NCBI GenBank assembly: GCA_043421945.1
Contig: JBHOGO010000051.1
Span: 1-33,767 of the forward strand
Length of the DNA stretch: 33,767 nucleotides
From: Thaumasiovibrio sp043421945
GTDB taxonomy: Bacteria; Pseudomonadota; Gammaproteobacteria; Enterobacterales; Vibrionaceae
Direction: 5' to 3'
Shown: positions 24,891 through 32,985 of the stretch, piece by piece
How positions within the stretch are numbered: position 1 is the first letter of the stretch
How the letters are laid out: each line of letters opens with the position of its first letter
Position numbers and translations under genes: made by a program
Notes under the pieces: model-generated
Seen by the model: the letters and a program-made list of their open reading frames with translations, nothing else
Database searches by the model: none
What the model was told of the DNA's origin: nothing

Positions 24891-25405
24891 AAGCGATTTC
24901 TCACATGGGGCATAAAATTACAAGGGCGATGTGTCGCATTCAGTTGCTCTGAAATGATGCCTTCCCAACCCGTTTTACAAGCACCTGTTGAACCTGGTAA
25001 CGCAAAAATTACCGTTTGGTTCGCATAGCCACCCAGTGCACGAGACTGAATGGTTGATGTTCCTATCTCTTGATATGAAATATGACGAAACAGCTCACCG
25101 AAGCCTTCAATCTCTTTATCAAATAGGACATGAATCGCTTCTGGTGTCGTATCCCTGGCAGTAAAGCCTGTACCACCAGTGATCACAACGGCATCAACCT
25201 CTTCACTTGCGATCCAATTAGAGACAATGGCACGGATTTGATATTTGTCATCAATGACGATTTTTTTTGCAATCAACGTGTGCCCTGCGTCCTTCAAGGC
25301 ATCAACAAGATAACCACCCGATGTATCCGTCTCTTCGGTACGGGTGTCAGAAACGGTTAATACCGCAATGTTCGCTGGTGAAAATGCTTTCGGTGCATGT
25401 CCCAT
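24878..25405 (-). CDS. moaB: Molybdenum cofactor biosynthesis protein MoaB
   Basis: 175 aa, MoaB/MogA fold. MogA-like members adenylylate molybdopterin; the role of E. coli MoaB itself is unsettled. The MPT-binding signature VVITGGTGFTARDTTPEA and FALPGSTGACKTGWEGII are intact. AAGGAC precedes the ATG. It lies 91 bp after moaA, the largest gap in the operon. Confidence 0.93.
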   Translation of the reverse strand: MGHAPKAFSPANIAVLTVSDTRTEETDTSGGYLVDALKDAGHTLIAKKIVIDDKYQIRAIVSNWIASEEVDAVVITGGTGFTARDTTPEAIHVLFDKEIEGFGELFRHISYQEIGTSTIQSRALGGYANQTVIFALPGSTGACKTGWEGIISEQLNATHRPCNFMPHVRNRLCQR

Positions 25406-25496
25406 ACTTTAGTCCTTTATAAAATAGTTCTTTTGATCAACATGCTTATTCATGCACGCTGTGGGGATCGTCGTCCCTTTATTCATTACGCGAGTA

Positions 25497-26486
25497 TTAG
25501 CCACCGATAGAAGCGAGGTGCGGGGTCATGCCGCTATTTCCATCGTGTAGAAAATGCGTCTGCTTTTTCTGGTTAAGGCTTTCCCGTATACGTTCAATTA
25601 ATTCCGCTTGTTGATCATCGGCTGCTAATAGCTCTCTGAGATCAATACCCTGCTCGCCAAATAAGCACAAATGTAGCTTACCTAACGCAGAGACTCTCAG
25701 TCGATTACAACTTTCGCAGAAACCGTCGTCATACGGCAAGATCAGACCAATTTCCCCTTGGTAATCATCATGTCGATAAACTTCTGCGGGTCCATCACTT
25801 TCACCACGGGCTTTCAACTGCCACCCTTCTGCCATCAATTGGTTACGAAAAGCAACACCCGATTGATGGTAACGTTGGAAAAAAGCATCCATGTCACCGG
25901 TTTGCATTAACTCGATAAAGCGCAATTGGATCGGGCGATCCTTAACCCAAGCCAAAAATTGACTAAACTGATGACTATTAAATTCACGTAATAACACGGT
26001 GTTAACTTTGACACGTTCAAACCCAGCTTCAAATGCAGCATCAATCCCTCCCATTACCTCATGGAAGCGATTTTCGCCAGTAATTTGATGAAACAAACGG
26101 GGGTCTAAACTATCAATACTCACGTTCAAGCGTGTCAAACCAGCTTGGCGCCAGCTTTCAATACCTGATTTAAGACGATAGCCATTTGTGGTTGTTGCGA
26201 CCTCAGAAATTCCTGGTACAGCAGACACTGCACGTATAATTTCAGTAAAATCACGACGCATACTAGGCTCACCGCCAGTAATACGGATTTTATTGGTTCC
26301 GCAATGCGCAAAACCTTCGGCCACACGGCGAATCTCTTCGAGTGTAAGGAACCCTGGCCTCTTGCCGCCACTCGGGCGATAGCCATTGGGTAAACAGTAC
26401 TGACATCGGAAGTTACATACGTCCGTCACTGACAGACGCAAATAGTAAAACTGCCGATGGAATCGGTCTTCTAATGGTTGCGCCAT
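25497..26486 (-). CDS. moaA: GTP 3',8-cyclase MoaA
   Basis: 329 aa, the same length as E. coli MoaA, from the ATG at 26486; a longer frame with a TTG start (26501) would read into the riboswitch. Radical-SAM enzyme that starts molybdenum cofactor synthesis from GTP. The N-terminal cluster is C24-x3-C28-x2-C31 (DVCNFRCQYC), the SAM motif RITGGEPSMRRDF follows, the second cluster is CESCNRLRVSALGKLHLC, and the C-terminal Gly-Gly needed for activity is present (ASIGG). First gene of the moa operon, controlled by a Moco riboswitch. Confidence 0.96.
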   Translation of the reverse strand: MAQPLEDRFHRQFYYLRLSVTDVCNFRCQYCLPNGYRPSGGKRPGFLTLEEIRRVAEGFAHCGTNKIRITGGEPSMRRDFTEIIRAVSAVPGISEVATTTNGYRLKSGIESWRQAGLTRLNVSIDSLDPRLFHQITGENRFHEVMGGIDAAFEAGFERVKVNTVLLREFNSHQFSQFLAWVKDRPIQLRFIELMQTGDMDAFFQRYHQSGVAFRNQLMAEGWQLKARGESDGPAEVYRHDDYQGEIGLILPYDDGFCESCNRLRVSALGKLHLCLFGEQGIDLRELLAADDQQAELIERIRESLNQKKQTHFLHDGNSGMTPHLASIGG

Positions 26487-26604
26487 ACTACACCTTTCCA
26501 AGTCGGGAGGCTTACCAATTTCTCAGCAAACCCTGGTGACCACAGTCACGGCCTCGTTAACATATGAGCTTATGCCACTTAGTCAACGACGCTCGGGTTA
26601 TGGC
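26482..26604 (-). ncRNA. Moco (molybdenum cofactor) riboswitch upstream of moaA
   Basis: On the minus strand the moaA leader contains the conserved Moco-RNA segments in the right order: GGCCGTGAC, CACCAGGG, a variable hairpin, GCCTCCCG, and TTGGAAAGGTGTA ending at the moaA start. They match the E. coli moaA leader as I remember it. Possible closing pairs GCCATA-ACC (near 26595-26604) with GGT and TATGGC would take up the start codon, with GGAAAGG as ribosome site inside the fold. Cofactor binding is expected to lower translation of the operon. Confidence 0.85.
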
Positions 26605-27046
26605 AAATTGTTATGATTACAATATGAACATTAAGCTTACTCACAATCAATTACATTATTGTCAAAGATACAACCCAAAGCAAACATACACCCTACAACT
26701 CTGTTTTTTATTCACAATTTTTCTTCTTCTAAGAGGGGGAAAATCTTCTCCGGCAAAAATACACGTTGTATATCACCGTTCTTGCAACCTAAGAGTGTGG
26801 GCTTCGTTCCAGCAACCGTGTCTGCAACAGCCTAATGTGTTGATTCTCCCTATTTATAGTGATGAATACAATGATTTACATCTATGCTAAAAATGATTCC
26901 CAAAATGCATGCCAATGCAGTGCACATTGCAAATCAAATTTACCCTCTACGGCACACCAAAAATAAGTTGCTGATTATAAAGAATAAAAAAGTAGGCATT
27001 ACTATTGCTTAGCATATACAAAAGAACAGACATACAGGTGAGCAAT
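26605..27046. other. Intergenic region between moaA and the LON-domain gene
   Basis: AT-rich. It holds the moa promoter (minus) and the promoter for the LON-domain gene (plus), neither of which I can place. A 108-codon plus frame crosses the riboswitch but lacks any ribosome site or protein-like composition. Confidence 0.4.
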
Positions 27047-27619
27047 ATGAATACTACATTACCAATCTTGTTCCAGCGACGTCACATACTTCCTGATGGC
27101 CGCTTAGCCATACGCATTGCTCCAGGCATACAAATGGACACAATAAAAGAAGCGCTAAGTAATGATGGTATCTTCGGTGTTTGTATGTACGAACCAAACG
27201 ACGAGCAACAGTTTTTTGAAATCGGTACGCGAGTTCAAATAGAGGACTTTGACGCAGAGTTAGTGGATGGTTTATTGCAAATCACTGTACTTGGCATCGA
27301 TACTTTTGAAGTCCAAGCTTTTGGTCAAGATGAAGCTGGCGTTTATTACGGTGACTGTAAAGTGTTGTGTCGCTGGCCGGAAGCCAAGCTCTCTATCACA
27401 CAAAAGCTACTCGCTGAACGCTTACAAATCATGTATGACAAGTATCCTGAGCTCAATGATTTGCAAGATGAGAAGCAATTTTCAAATCTTAGTTGGCTAT
27501 GTCAGCGTTGGTTAGAAATTCTGCCCGTGCCTGTTCGTGAAAAGCAGTGGTTGTTGAATCGTCCAAACTGTATCGAAACATCGGATTACTTAATGAGTAT
27601 CATGCTAGACCCTCATTAA
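27047..27619 (+). CDS. LON substrate-binding (PUA-like) domain protein
   Basis: 190 aa from the ATG at 27047, which has a CAGGTGAG site upstream; a longer frame (27005, TTG) is less likely. The protein resembles the N-terminal domain of Lon protease: LPILFQRRHILPDGRLAIRI, FGVCMYEPNDEQQFFEIGTR and LVDGLLQITVLGIDTFEV, then a helical tail (ITQKLLAERLQIMYDKYPEL). There is no ATPase or protease domain. Stand-alone LON-domain proteins are common in gammaproteobacteria and their role is unknown. The next 269 bp, up to yvcK, show nothing I can identify. Confidence 0.85.
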   Translation: MNTTLPILFQRRHILPDGRLAIRIAPGIQMDTIKEALSNDGIFGVCMYEPNDEQQFFEIGTRVQIEDFDAELVDGLLQITVLGIDTFEVQAFGQDEAGVYYGDCKVLCRWPEAKLSITQKLLAERLQIMYDKYPELNDLQDEKQFSNLSWLCQRWLEILPVPVREKQWLLNRPNCIETSDYLMSIMLDPH

Positions 27620-27894
27620 GCACATTGTTCTTCCGCTTGACGCACGACATAGGAGCGGCTGTTAGTACAAGCGGATGCCACTTGCCGAATACAGCATGAG
27701 GCCAATGCAACTTCGAGCATACTCACCGCTCAGCACATATAGATTTGTTAACTAAACATACATTGCAGTGTAATAAATGCCTCCTGATACAGCATTCTTT
27801 CGTTTAGGTGCTTGTTGCTTTGAGGCAATTCGTTAGAATCGGGCTTTCGATATCATTCTTGATACCACGTTTCGATACAACATAGACATTGCAC

Positions 27895-28773
27895 ATGACA
27901 ACAGAGAATAAAAAAATTGTCGCTCTTGGAGGCGGTCACGGATTAGGGCGTGTATTATCGGCCCTATCAGACTACGGAAAAAACGTAACGGGTATTGTTG
28001 CGACGACAGATAACGGCGGCTCAACAGGGCGAATTCGTGAGTGCCAAGGTGGTATAGCTTGGGGGGATACACGCAATTGTATTAACCAACTTATTACTGA
28101 GCCTTCTGTTGGCTCCATGATGTTTGAGTATCGATTTAAAGGTAACGGTGAGCTGGACGGCCATAACCTTGGTAACCTGATGCTAACCGCGTTGGATAAC
28201 CTCAGCGTTCGGCCACTTGATGCAATAACAACTATTTGCGATCTACTGCAAGTCGATACCCGTATCTTACCTATGTCAGAGCATTCTTCCGATCTGGCAG
28301 CTATGACACCCAACGGTACCGTGATTAATGGTGAAACTAACGTCGATGAACTCGATGAAGTCCCGCAACGACTCTTTGTTGACCCTCCTGTCCCTGCCAC
28401 TAAAGAAGCCCTAATGGCAATTGCTCATGCTGACCTCATTTTATTAGGGCCTGGTAGCTTTCTCACCAGTATTATGCCGCCGCTACTATTAGGAGAAATA
28501 GGGAAAGCACTCCAAAAAACATCGGCTAAAGTTTACTTTATTACCAATTTGGATTCAGAGCCGGGACCGGCGGGGAAAATGGGGTTGGAAAGGATGCTAA
28601 TGTGGTGCGAACGTGCCATGCAGGGACGTGCGATTGATGGGGTTATTACAGACAAAAGAAAAGAGATAGCACCGACTTATCATCAGGCTATCTCTCCACT
28701 TGCATCATTTAATCATCAATGGCGGCATGACCGCTGCGCATTAAGAAAGGCTGTTGACAGTATCTTGTTCTAA
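27895..28773 (+). CDS. yvcK: YvcK/CofD-family gluconeogenesis factor-like protein
   Basis: 292 aa from the ATG at 27895; a TTG two codons upstream is the longest possible start. Neither has a good ribosome site. The Rossmann-like nucleotide-sugar site is IVALGGGHGLGRVLSAL, followed by TDNGGSTGRIR, GDTRNCI, HNLGNLML and DLILLGPGSFLTSIMPPLL, all typical of YvcK (CofD fold). In Bacillus the protein binds UDP-GlcNAc and is needed for cell shape on gluconeogenic carbon sources; that role is untested here. Its last 33 bp overlap the 3' end of luxU on the other strand. Confidence 0.9.
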   Translation: MTTENKKIVALGGGHGLGRVLSALSDYGKNVTGIVATTDNGGSTGRIRECQGGIAWGDTRNCINQLITEPSVGSMMFEYRFKGNGELDGHNLGNLMLTALDNLSVRPLDAITTICDLLQVDTRILPMSEHSSDLAAMTPNGTVINGETNVDELDEVPQRLFVDPPVPATKEALMAIAHADLILLGPGSFLTSIMPPLLLGEIGKALQKTSAKVYFITNLDSEPGPAGKMGLERMLMWCERAMQGRAIDGVITDKRKEIAPTYHQAISPLASFNHQWRHDRCALRKAVDSILF

Positions 28774-29103
28774 CGCTAATGCTTTGTATTGGTCTGCCAT
28801 TTGGTGGACCAGCTCTGTGAGTACATCGAGTTGTTCGAACACCCAAGAGTCTTGACCTTGTTTCACTCGAGATTCACACTCTTGTGCCATATCGGCCAGC
28901 TCGTCTGCCCCAAAGCTTGAAGCACTGCTTTTCAGAGAATGACTAATCTCTCTAATTTGACTTAGCGTAGGGGCGTTGCTTAATGTTGCATGGTACTGCG
29001 CTAGTTCGTCACTAAATACCGTTAGTAAGATACCGACTGTATCTTCACCAACCTCTGAAGCCAGTCGCTTTAATGTATCGGTGTTGATGGTACTGCTACC
29101 CAT
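28741..29103 (-). CDS. luxU: LuxU phosphorelay protein (Hpt domain)
   Basis: 120 aa from an ATG at 29103 that overlaps the luxO stop by one base (TAATG), indicating coupled translation; a longer frame reaching into luxO is less likely. It is a single Hpt domain: LKRLASEVGEDTVGILLTVF, then EISHSLKSSASSFGADELAD with the phospho-accepting His55. In Vibrio quorum sensing LuxU passes phosphate from LuxQ/LuxN/CqsS-type sensor kinases to LuxO. The sequence is divergent from V. harveyi LuxU outside the HSLKSS core. Confidence 0.92.
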   Translation of the reverse strand: MGSSTINTDTLKRLASEVGEDTVGILLTVFSDELAQYHATLSNAPTLSQIREISHSLKSSASSFGADELADMAQECESRVKQGQDSWVFEQLDVLTELVHQMADQYKALALEQDTVNSLS

Positions 29104-30566
29104 TAAACCGTCTCCCCTTTTACGCCTGACGTTTCTTGCCAAGTTTGTAACTTTCTATATATTGTCGATGGACTCACTTCCAATAGACCCGCCGCACGAG
29201 GAATATTTCCATCACATGCATTTATCGCCGCCTCTATCGCTTGCTTCTCAACTTGCCATAAAGGGATGATAGCTCGGTCTTGAATCTCATCACTCATTTC
29301 TGTCGGTAACGGTTGAGATGGAACGGATGGTTCCACTTCGGCACGTACCTCTGAACTACGTGATGCAAGATTAACACCAGAAATATCATCTATTGGTGGT
29401 GGTAGCATCTCTTTGCTGACAGATTCAGCATTATTAAGCACGACAATATTACGAATAATATTTTGTAGCTGGCGAACATTACCTGGCCAGTTATAAAATT
29501 TGAAGATATCAATTACATCATCGTCAAATCGGGTGAACGACTTCTTCTCTTCCACCGCCATATGAGCCAGTAACGAACGTGCAATATCAATAACATCGTC
29601 ACCGCGTTCACACAGCGGTGGTAATTTGAGTGGTATAACATGCAGACGATAATAAAGGTCTTCTCGAAAGCGCCCTGCTTGCACCTCCTCCCACGGATCT
29701 CGGTTTGTTGCACAAACAAAACGAACATCCACTTTCATCTCTTTTGATGAACCTAGCTTGTGAAATACACCCGTTTGTATGAATCTTAGCAATTTGGATT
29801 GCAAATCGAGATCCATTTCGCAAAGCTCATCAAGAAACAGCGTACCATTGTGGGCAAGTTCCACCGCGCCTTTTCTTTCTGCGGCAGCTCCAGTAAACGC
29901 CCCTTTCAAATGACCGAAGAGTTCACTTTCAATCAGCTCTTTAGGAATAGCCGCACAATTAATCGCAATAAAAGGGCCACCATTGCGAGGACTTGCCGAG
30001 TGAATCGCATCAGCACAGACTTCTTTACCTGTTCCGCTCTCACCGGTAATAAATACCGTAGCCTTACTGGCAGCAGCAGACTCGATAATTCGGTAAACGC
30101 CTTGCATTTTCAGACTTTTACCAATAAATCCCTGATAGTGCGTACCGTCGCTCACCGGTGAAGCAAGTGCATCAGTCGAGGCCGTTTCATTGCCTCGCTT
30201 AAAGACATTATTAACCGTAATTCGCAACCCATCGGCTTCGCAAGGTTTAATCAGAAAATCACAAGCCCCTAGTCGCATAGCCTCTACGGCCACATCAATA
30301 GAGCCATGGGCTGTCATAATGATAACGGGAAGATCAGCGTGCTTTGACTTCACGAACTCAAGCACTTCCATCCCTTGGATATCAGGTAAACGTAGGTCGA
30401 GTAAAATCAAATCTGGCGGATTATCATTTACATAATCCTTAGCTGCCAATCCAGTACCCACAATATCGACATGTAGCCCCAAAGGATTGAGATACGATTT
30501 ATATAATGCCGCGACAGAGGCGGTATCCTCTACCATCAACACACGTTTTTTCGCTTCTGCTTCCAT
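29103..30566 (-). CDS. luxO: LuxO, sigma-54-dependent quorum-sensing response regulator
   Basis: 487 aa. The receiver domain has RVLMVEDTASVAALYKSYL, phospho-acceptor D57 in LLDLRLPD, and the switch Thr/Lys (MTAHG, LIKP). The AAA+ domain has Walker A GESGTGKE (175-182), the sigma-54-contacting GAFTGA (222-227) and Walker B LFLDEL. The C-terminal Fis-type helix-turn-helix is RAAGLLEVSPSTIYRKLQ. Phospho-LuxO turns on qrr genes at low cell density, and the Qrr RNAs then repress the LuxR/HapR-type master regulator. An AGAGGA site precedes the ATG. luxU follows; qrr1 is divergent upstream. Confidence 0.96.
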   Translation of the reverse strand: MEAEAKKRVLMVEDTASVAALYKSYLNPLGLHVDIVGTGLAAKDYVNDNPPDLILLDLRLPDIQGMEVLEFVKSKHADLPVIIMTAHGSIDVAVEAMRLGACDFLIKPCEADGLRITVNNVFKRGNETASTDALASPVSDGTHYQGFIGKSLKMQGVYRIIESAAASKATVFITGESGTGKEVCADAIHSASPRNGGPFIAINCAAIPKELIESELFGHLKGAFTGAAAERKGAVELAHNGTLFLDELCEMDLDLQSKLLRFIQTGVFHKLGSSKEMKVDVRFVCATNRDPWEEVQAGRFREDLYYRLHVIPLKLPPLCERGDDVIDIARSLLAHMAVEEKKSFTRFDDDVIDIFKFYNWPGNVRQLQNIIRNIVVLNNAESVSKEMLPPPIDDISGVNLASRSSEVRAEVEPSVPSQPLPTEMSDEIQDRAIIPLWQVEKQAIEAAINACDGNIPRAAGLLEVSPSTIYRKLQTWQETSGVKGETV

Positions 30567-30649
30567 TGAATCCTCTCTGGCATCCTGTCGCCATGTTCTA
30601 AGTTAGTATTAATAATAAGACAGATTATTGCAGAATGAGAATAATTAAT

Positions 30650-30692
30650 TAGCATTTTGCGAAAACCTCATTTTTAAAACGCAACAATGCAA
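30650..30692 (+). promoter_or_regulatory. Two candidate LuxO-binding sites upstream of qrr1
   Basis: TAGCATTTTGCGA (30650-30662) and CGCAACAATGCAA (30680-30692) each resemble the LuxO site TTGCA-N3-TGCAA, the first keeping GCA-TTT-TGC and the second TGCAA. Their centres are 30 bp apart, near three helical turns, and 110-140 bp upstream of the -12 element, as expected for enhancer sites of a sigma-54 promoter. Confidence 0.6.
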
Positions 30693-30789
30693 CGAGTTAC
30701 TACTTAATTTAGAGTCACAACTGTCACATTTGATAGCTCATCCGACCATAACCATGAAATACACTCAAAAATGCTCGCTTTTAAAAAGT

Positions 30790-30805
30790 TGGCACGGCCT
30801 ATGCA
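30790..30805 (+). promoter_or_regulatory. Sigma-54 (-24/-12) promoter of qrr1
   Basis: TGGCACGGCCTATGCA matches TGGCAC-N5-TTGCA with one mismatch and correct spacing. It puts the transcript start at about 30816, at the TGACCC that begins known Qrr1 RNAs. Confidence 0.93.
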
Positions 30806-30815
30806 TTATGTACAT

Positions 30816-30912
30816 TGACCCTTCGGGGTCAGCCTAGCCAACTGACGTTGTTTGTGAAAGTAATCACCAAACAATGAGCCAACCGAAAGTTATTGTCGGT
30901 TGGCTTTTTTTT
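30816..30912 (+). ncRNA. qrr1: Qrr1 quorum-regulatory small RNA
   Basis: A 97-nt RNA, a normal Qrr length. The first stem is TGACCC-TTCG-GGGTCA, the short form characteristic of Qrr1. The pairing core that follows, CTAGCCAACTGACGTTGTTT then GTGAA, matches the Qrr consensus except for one base (TTT where TTA is usual). A Hfq-type A-rich linker comes next, then the terminator AGCCAACCG/CGGTTGGCT and a T-run of nine. The promoter, LuxO sites and the position divergent from luxO all agree. Qrr1 works with Hfq to repress the LuxR/HapR-type regulator mRNA and activate AphA. Confidence 0.95.
30877..30912 (+). terminator. qrr1 intrinsic terminator
   Basis: AGCCAACCG and CGGTTGGCT form a perfect 9-bp stem with loop AAAGTTATTGT, followed by a run of T to 30913. 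The T-tail is also the expected Hfq-binding end. Confidence 0.95.
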
Positions 30913-30960
30913 TGCCTGCATTATACGTATTCGAATATTTGCTCACTATTCATACACAGA

Positions 30961-32985
30961 CTAACTGTTCGCTATAAAATGCTTTCTTAGTTTATCGAGC
31001 TCATCGCGCTTCTCAGCCGCTTTTTCAAACTCTAAATTCTGAGCGAAATCATACATCGCTTTTTCTAGCTCAGTAATTTTTGCCTCAAGCTCTTGTGGCG
31101 ACATCACTGCATAACTTGCGCCTTGTTCTGCCACTCGATGTAGCTGAGCAGCCTTATTGACTGATTTGGAACGACCTTTTCCGCCTAATTCAAGAATATC
31201 GCCAACCTGCTTGTTCAGTGCTTGCGGTGTCTGGCCCAATTTTTCATTGTGCTTTTCTTGTTTGTCTCGACGTCGCTCGGTTTCCCCAATCGCTCGTTCC
31301 ATTGAGCCTGTCACCCGATCGGCATAGAGTATAGCCTTTCCTTTTAAGTTTCGAGCCGCTCGTCCAATGGTCTGAATCAAAGAGCGTTCAGAACGCAAGA
31401 AGCCCTCTTTATCAGCATCTAATATAGCCACCAAAGACACTTCCGGAATATCTAGACCTTCTCGCAATAAGTTAATGCCAACTAACACATCAAACTCACC
31501 CAATCGCAAATCGCGAATGATTTCGACACGCTCGACAGTATCAATGTCAGAATGCAAATAACGGACACGAACATCATGCTCAGTAAGATACTCGGTTAAG
31601 TCTTCTGCCATGCGTTTTGTCAACGTGGTAACAAGTACACGCTCTTTATCCTTAGTGCGTAGACGAATCTCTGACAACAAGTCATCAACTTGCGTTGCGA
31701 CAGGTCGAATTTCAATTTCAGGATCGAGTAGCCCTGTAGGACGAACGACTTGCTCAGCAACATCCTCACCTGATTTTTCTATCTCGTATTTACCCGGTGT
31801 CGCTGACACATAAATCGTTTGTGGAGCTAATGCTTCAAACTCCTCAAACTTCATGGGTCTATTATCCAATGCCGATGGCAAACGAAATCCAAACTCAACC
31901 AAAGTCTCTTTACGAGAGCGGTCTCCACGATACATAGCCCCAATTTGCGACACCGTGACGTGCGACTCATCAATAATCAATAAACCATCAGCTGGTAGGT
32001 AATCAAACAAGGTAGGCGGTGCTTCTCCTTCTCCTCGACCACTCAAGTATCTTGAGTAGTTTTCGATGCCAGAGCAATAACCAAGCTCTTGCATCATTTC
32101 AAGGTCAAACTGGGTACGCTGAGAGATCCGCTGCTCTTCTACCAGCTTATTATTGTCAATGAGGTTTTTACGACGATCGACCAACTCTTCTTTAATAGCG
32201 TCGATTGCGGCAAGGATTTTTTCGCGAGGTGTTACATAGTGAGTTTTCGGGTAAATCGTTGTTCGGGGTAAATCACGCTGTATCACAGCGCCTGTGAGAG
32301 GATCGAACGAGGAGATCGTTTCGACTTCCTCATCAAACATTTCAATACGGATTGCTTCATGGTCGGATTCCGCTGGGTAGACATCAATCACCTCACCCCG
32401 TACCCGAAATGAACCACGCTCAAAGTTAACATCGTTACGTGTGTATTGAAGCTCCGCGAGGCGACGGATAATATCGCGCTGCTCAAGCATATCGCCACGT
32501 CGAACGTGAAGCATCATCTTCAAATAAGAATCGGGATCACCAAGTCCATAGATCGCTGAGACAGAAGCAACAATCACGACATCTCTACGCTCCATTAATG
32601 CCTTCGTCGCCGATAATCGCATCTGCTCGATATGAGCATTAACCGAAGCATCTTTCTCAATGAAGGTATCCGTGGTAGGGACGTAGGCTTCTGGCTGATA
32701 ATAGTCGTAGTAAGAGACGAAATATTCTACGGCATTATTCGGGAAAAAATCTTTCATTTCACCGTATAACTGTGCGGCCAATGTTTTGTTCGGCGCCAGG
32801 ATCAACGTCGGTCGTCCCGTTTCCGCGATGACATTTGCCATAGTATATGTTTTACCTGACCCTGTTACTCCCAACAATGTTTGATGAGCTAAACCTGAAT
32901 CTAACCCTTCTAACAGTTGGTTGATTGCAGTAGGCTGATCGCCTGCAGGCTTAAATGGCGAAGAAAGCGAAAACGACTTGCTCAT
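30961..32985 (-). CDS. uvrB: UvrABC excision nuclease subunit B
   Basis: 674 aa (E. coli 673). UvrB verifies DNA damage after delivery by UvrA and recruits UvrC. Helicase motif I is GVTGSGKT (39-46); the beta-hairpin that slips between strands is around YYDYYQPEAYVPTTDTFIEK (about 92-111); then LLIIDESHV, RSERSLIQTIGRAARN (motif VI), and the C-terminal UVR domain that contacts UvrC (ELEKAMYDFAQNLEFEKAAE). An AAGGGA site precedes the ATG. I found no LexA box in the nearby upstream DNA. Confidence 0.98.
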   Translation of the reverse strand: MSKSFSLSSPFKPAGDQPTAINQLLEGLDSGLAHQTLLGVTGSGKTYTMANVIAETGRPTLILAPNKTLAAQLYGEMKDFFPNNAVEYFVSYYDYYQPEAYVPTTDTFIEKDASVNAHIEQMRLSATKALMERRDVVIVASVSAIYGLGDPDSYLKMMLHVRRGDMLEQRDIIRRLAELQYTRNDVNFERGSFRVRGEVIDVYPAESDHEAIRIEMFDEEVETISSFDPLTGAVIQRDLPRTTIYPKTHYVTPREKILAAIDAIKEELVDRRKNLIDNNKLVEEQRISQRTQFDLEMMQELGYCSGIENYSRYLSGRGEGEAPPTLFDYLPADGLLIIDESHVTVSQIGAMYRGDRSRKETLVEFGFRLPSALDNRPMKFEEFEALAPQTIYVSATPGKYEIEKSGEDVAEQVVRPTGLLDPEIEIRPVATQVDDLLSEIRLRTKDKERVLVTTLTKRMAEDLTEYLTEHDVRVRYLHSDIDTVERVEIIRDLRLGEFDVLVGINLLREGLDIPEVSLVAILDADKEGFLRSERSLIQTIGRAARNLKGKAILYADRVTGSMERAIGETERRRDKQEKHNEKLGQTPQALNKQVGDILELGGKGRSKSVNKAAQLHRVAEQGASYAVMSPQELEAKITELEKAMYDFAQNLEFEKAAEKRDELDKLRKHFIANS

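Noticed and set aside
26487..26501. Extended MoaA start (TTG at 26501)
   Set aside because: It would translate conserved riboswitch sequence; the ATG at 26486 gives exactly the E. coli length and N-terminus.
26564..26890. 108-codon plus-strand ORF opposite the moaA leader
   Set aside because: It overlaps the Moco riboswitch on the other strand, has no Shine-Dalgarno and an odd Cys/His/Leu-rich composition.
29104..29142. Longer LuxU start inside luxO
   Set aside because: The extra 13 residues are Arg-rich and come from the luxO 3' coding region in another frame; the ATG overlapping the luxO stop fits coupled translation.
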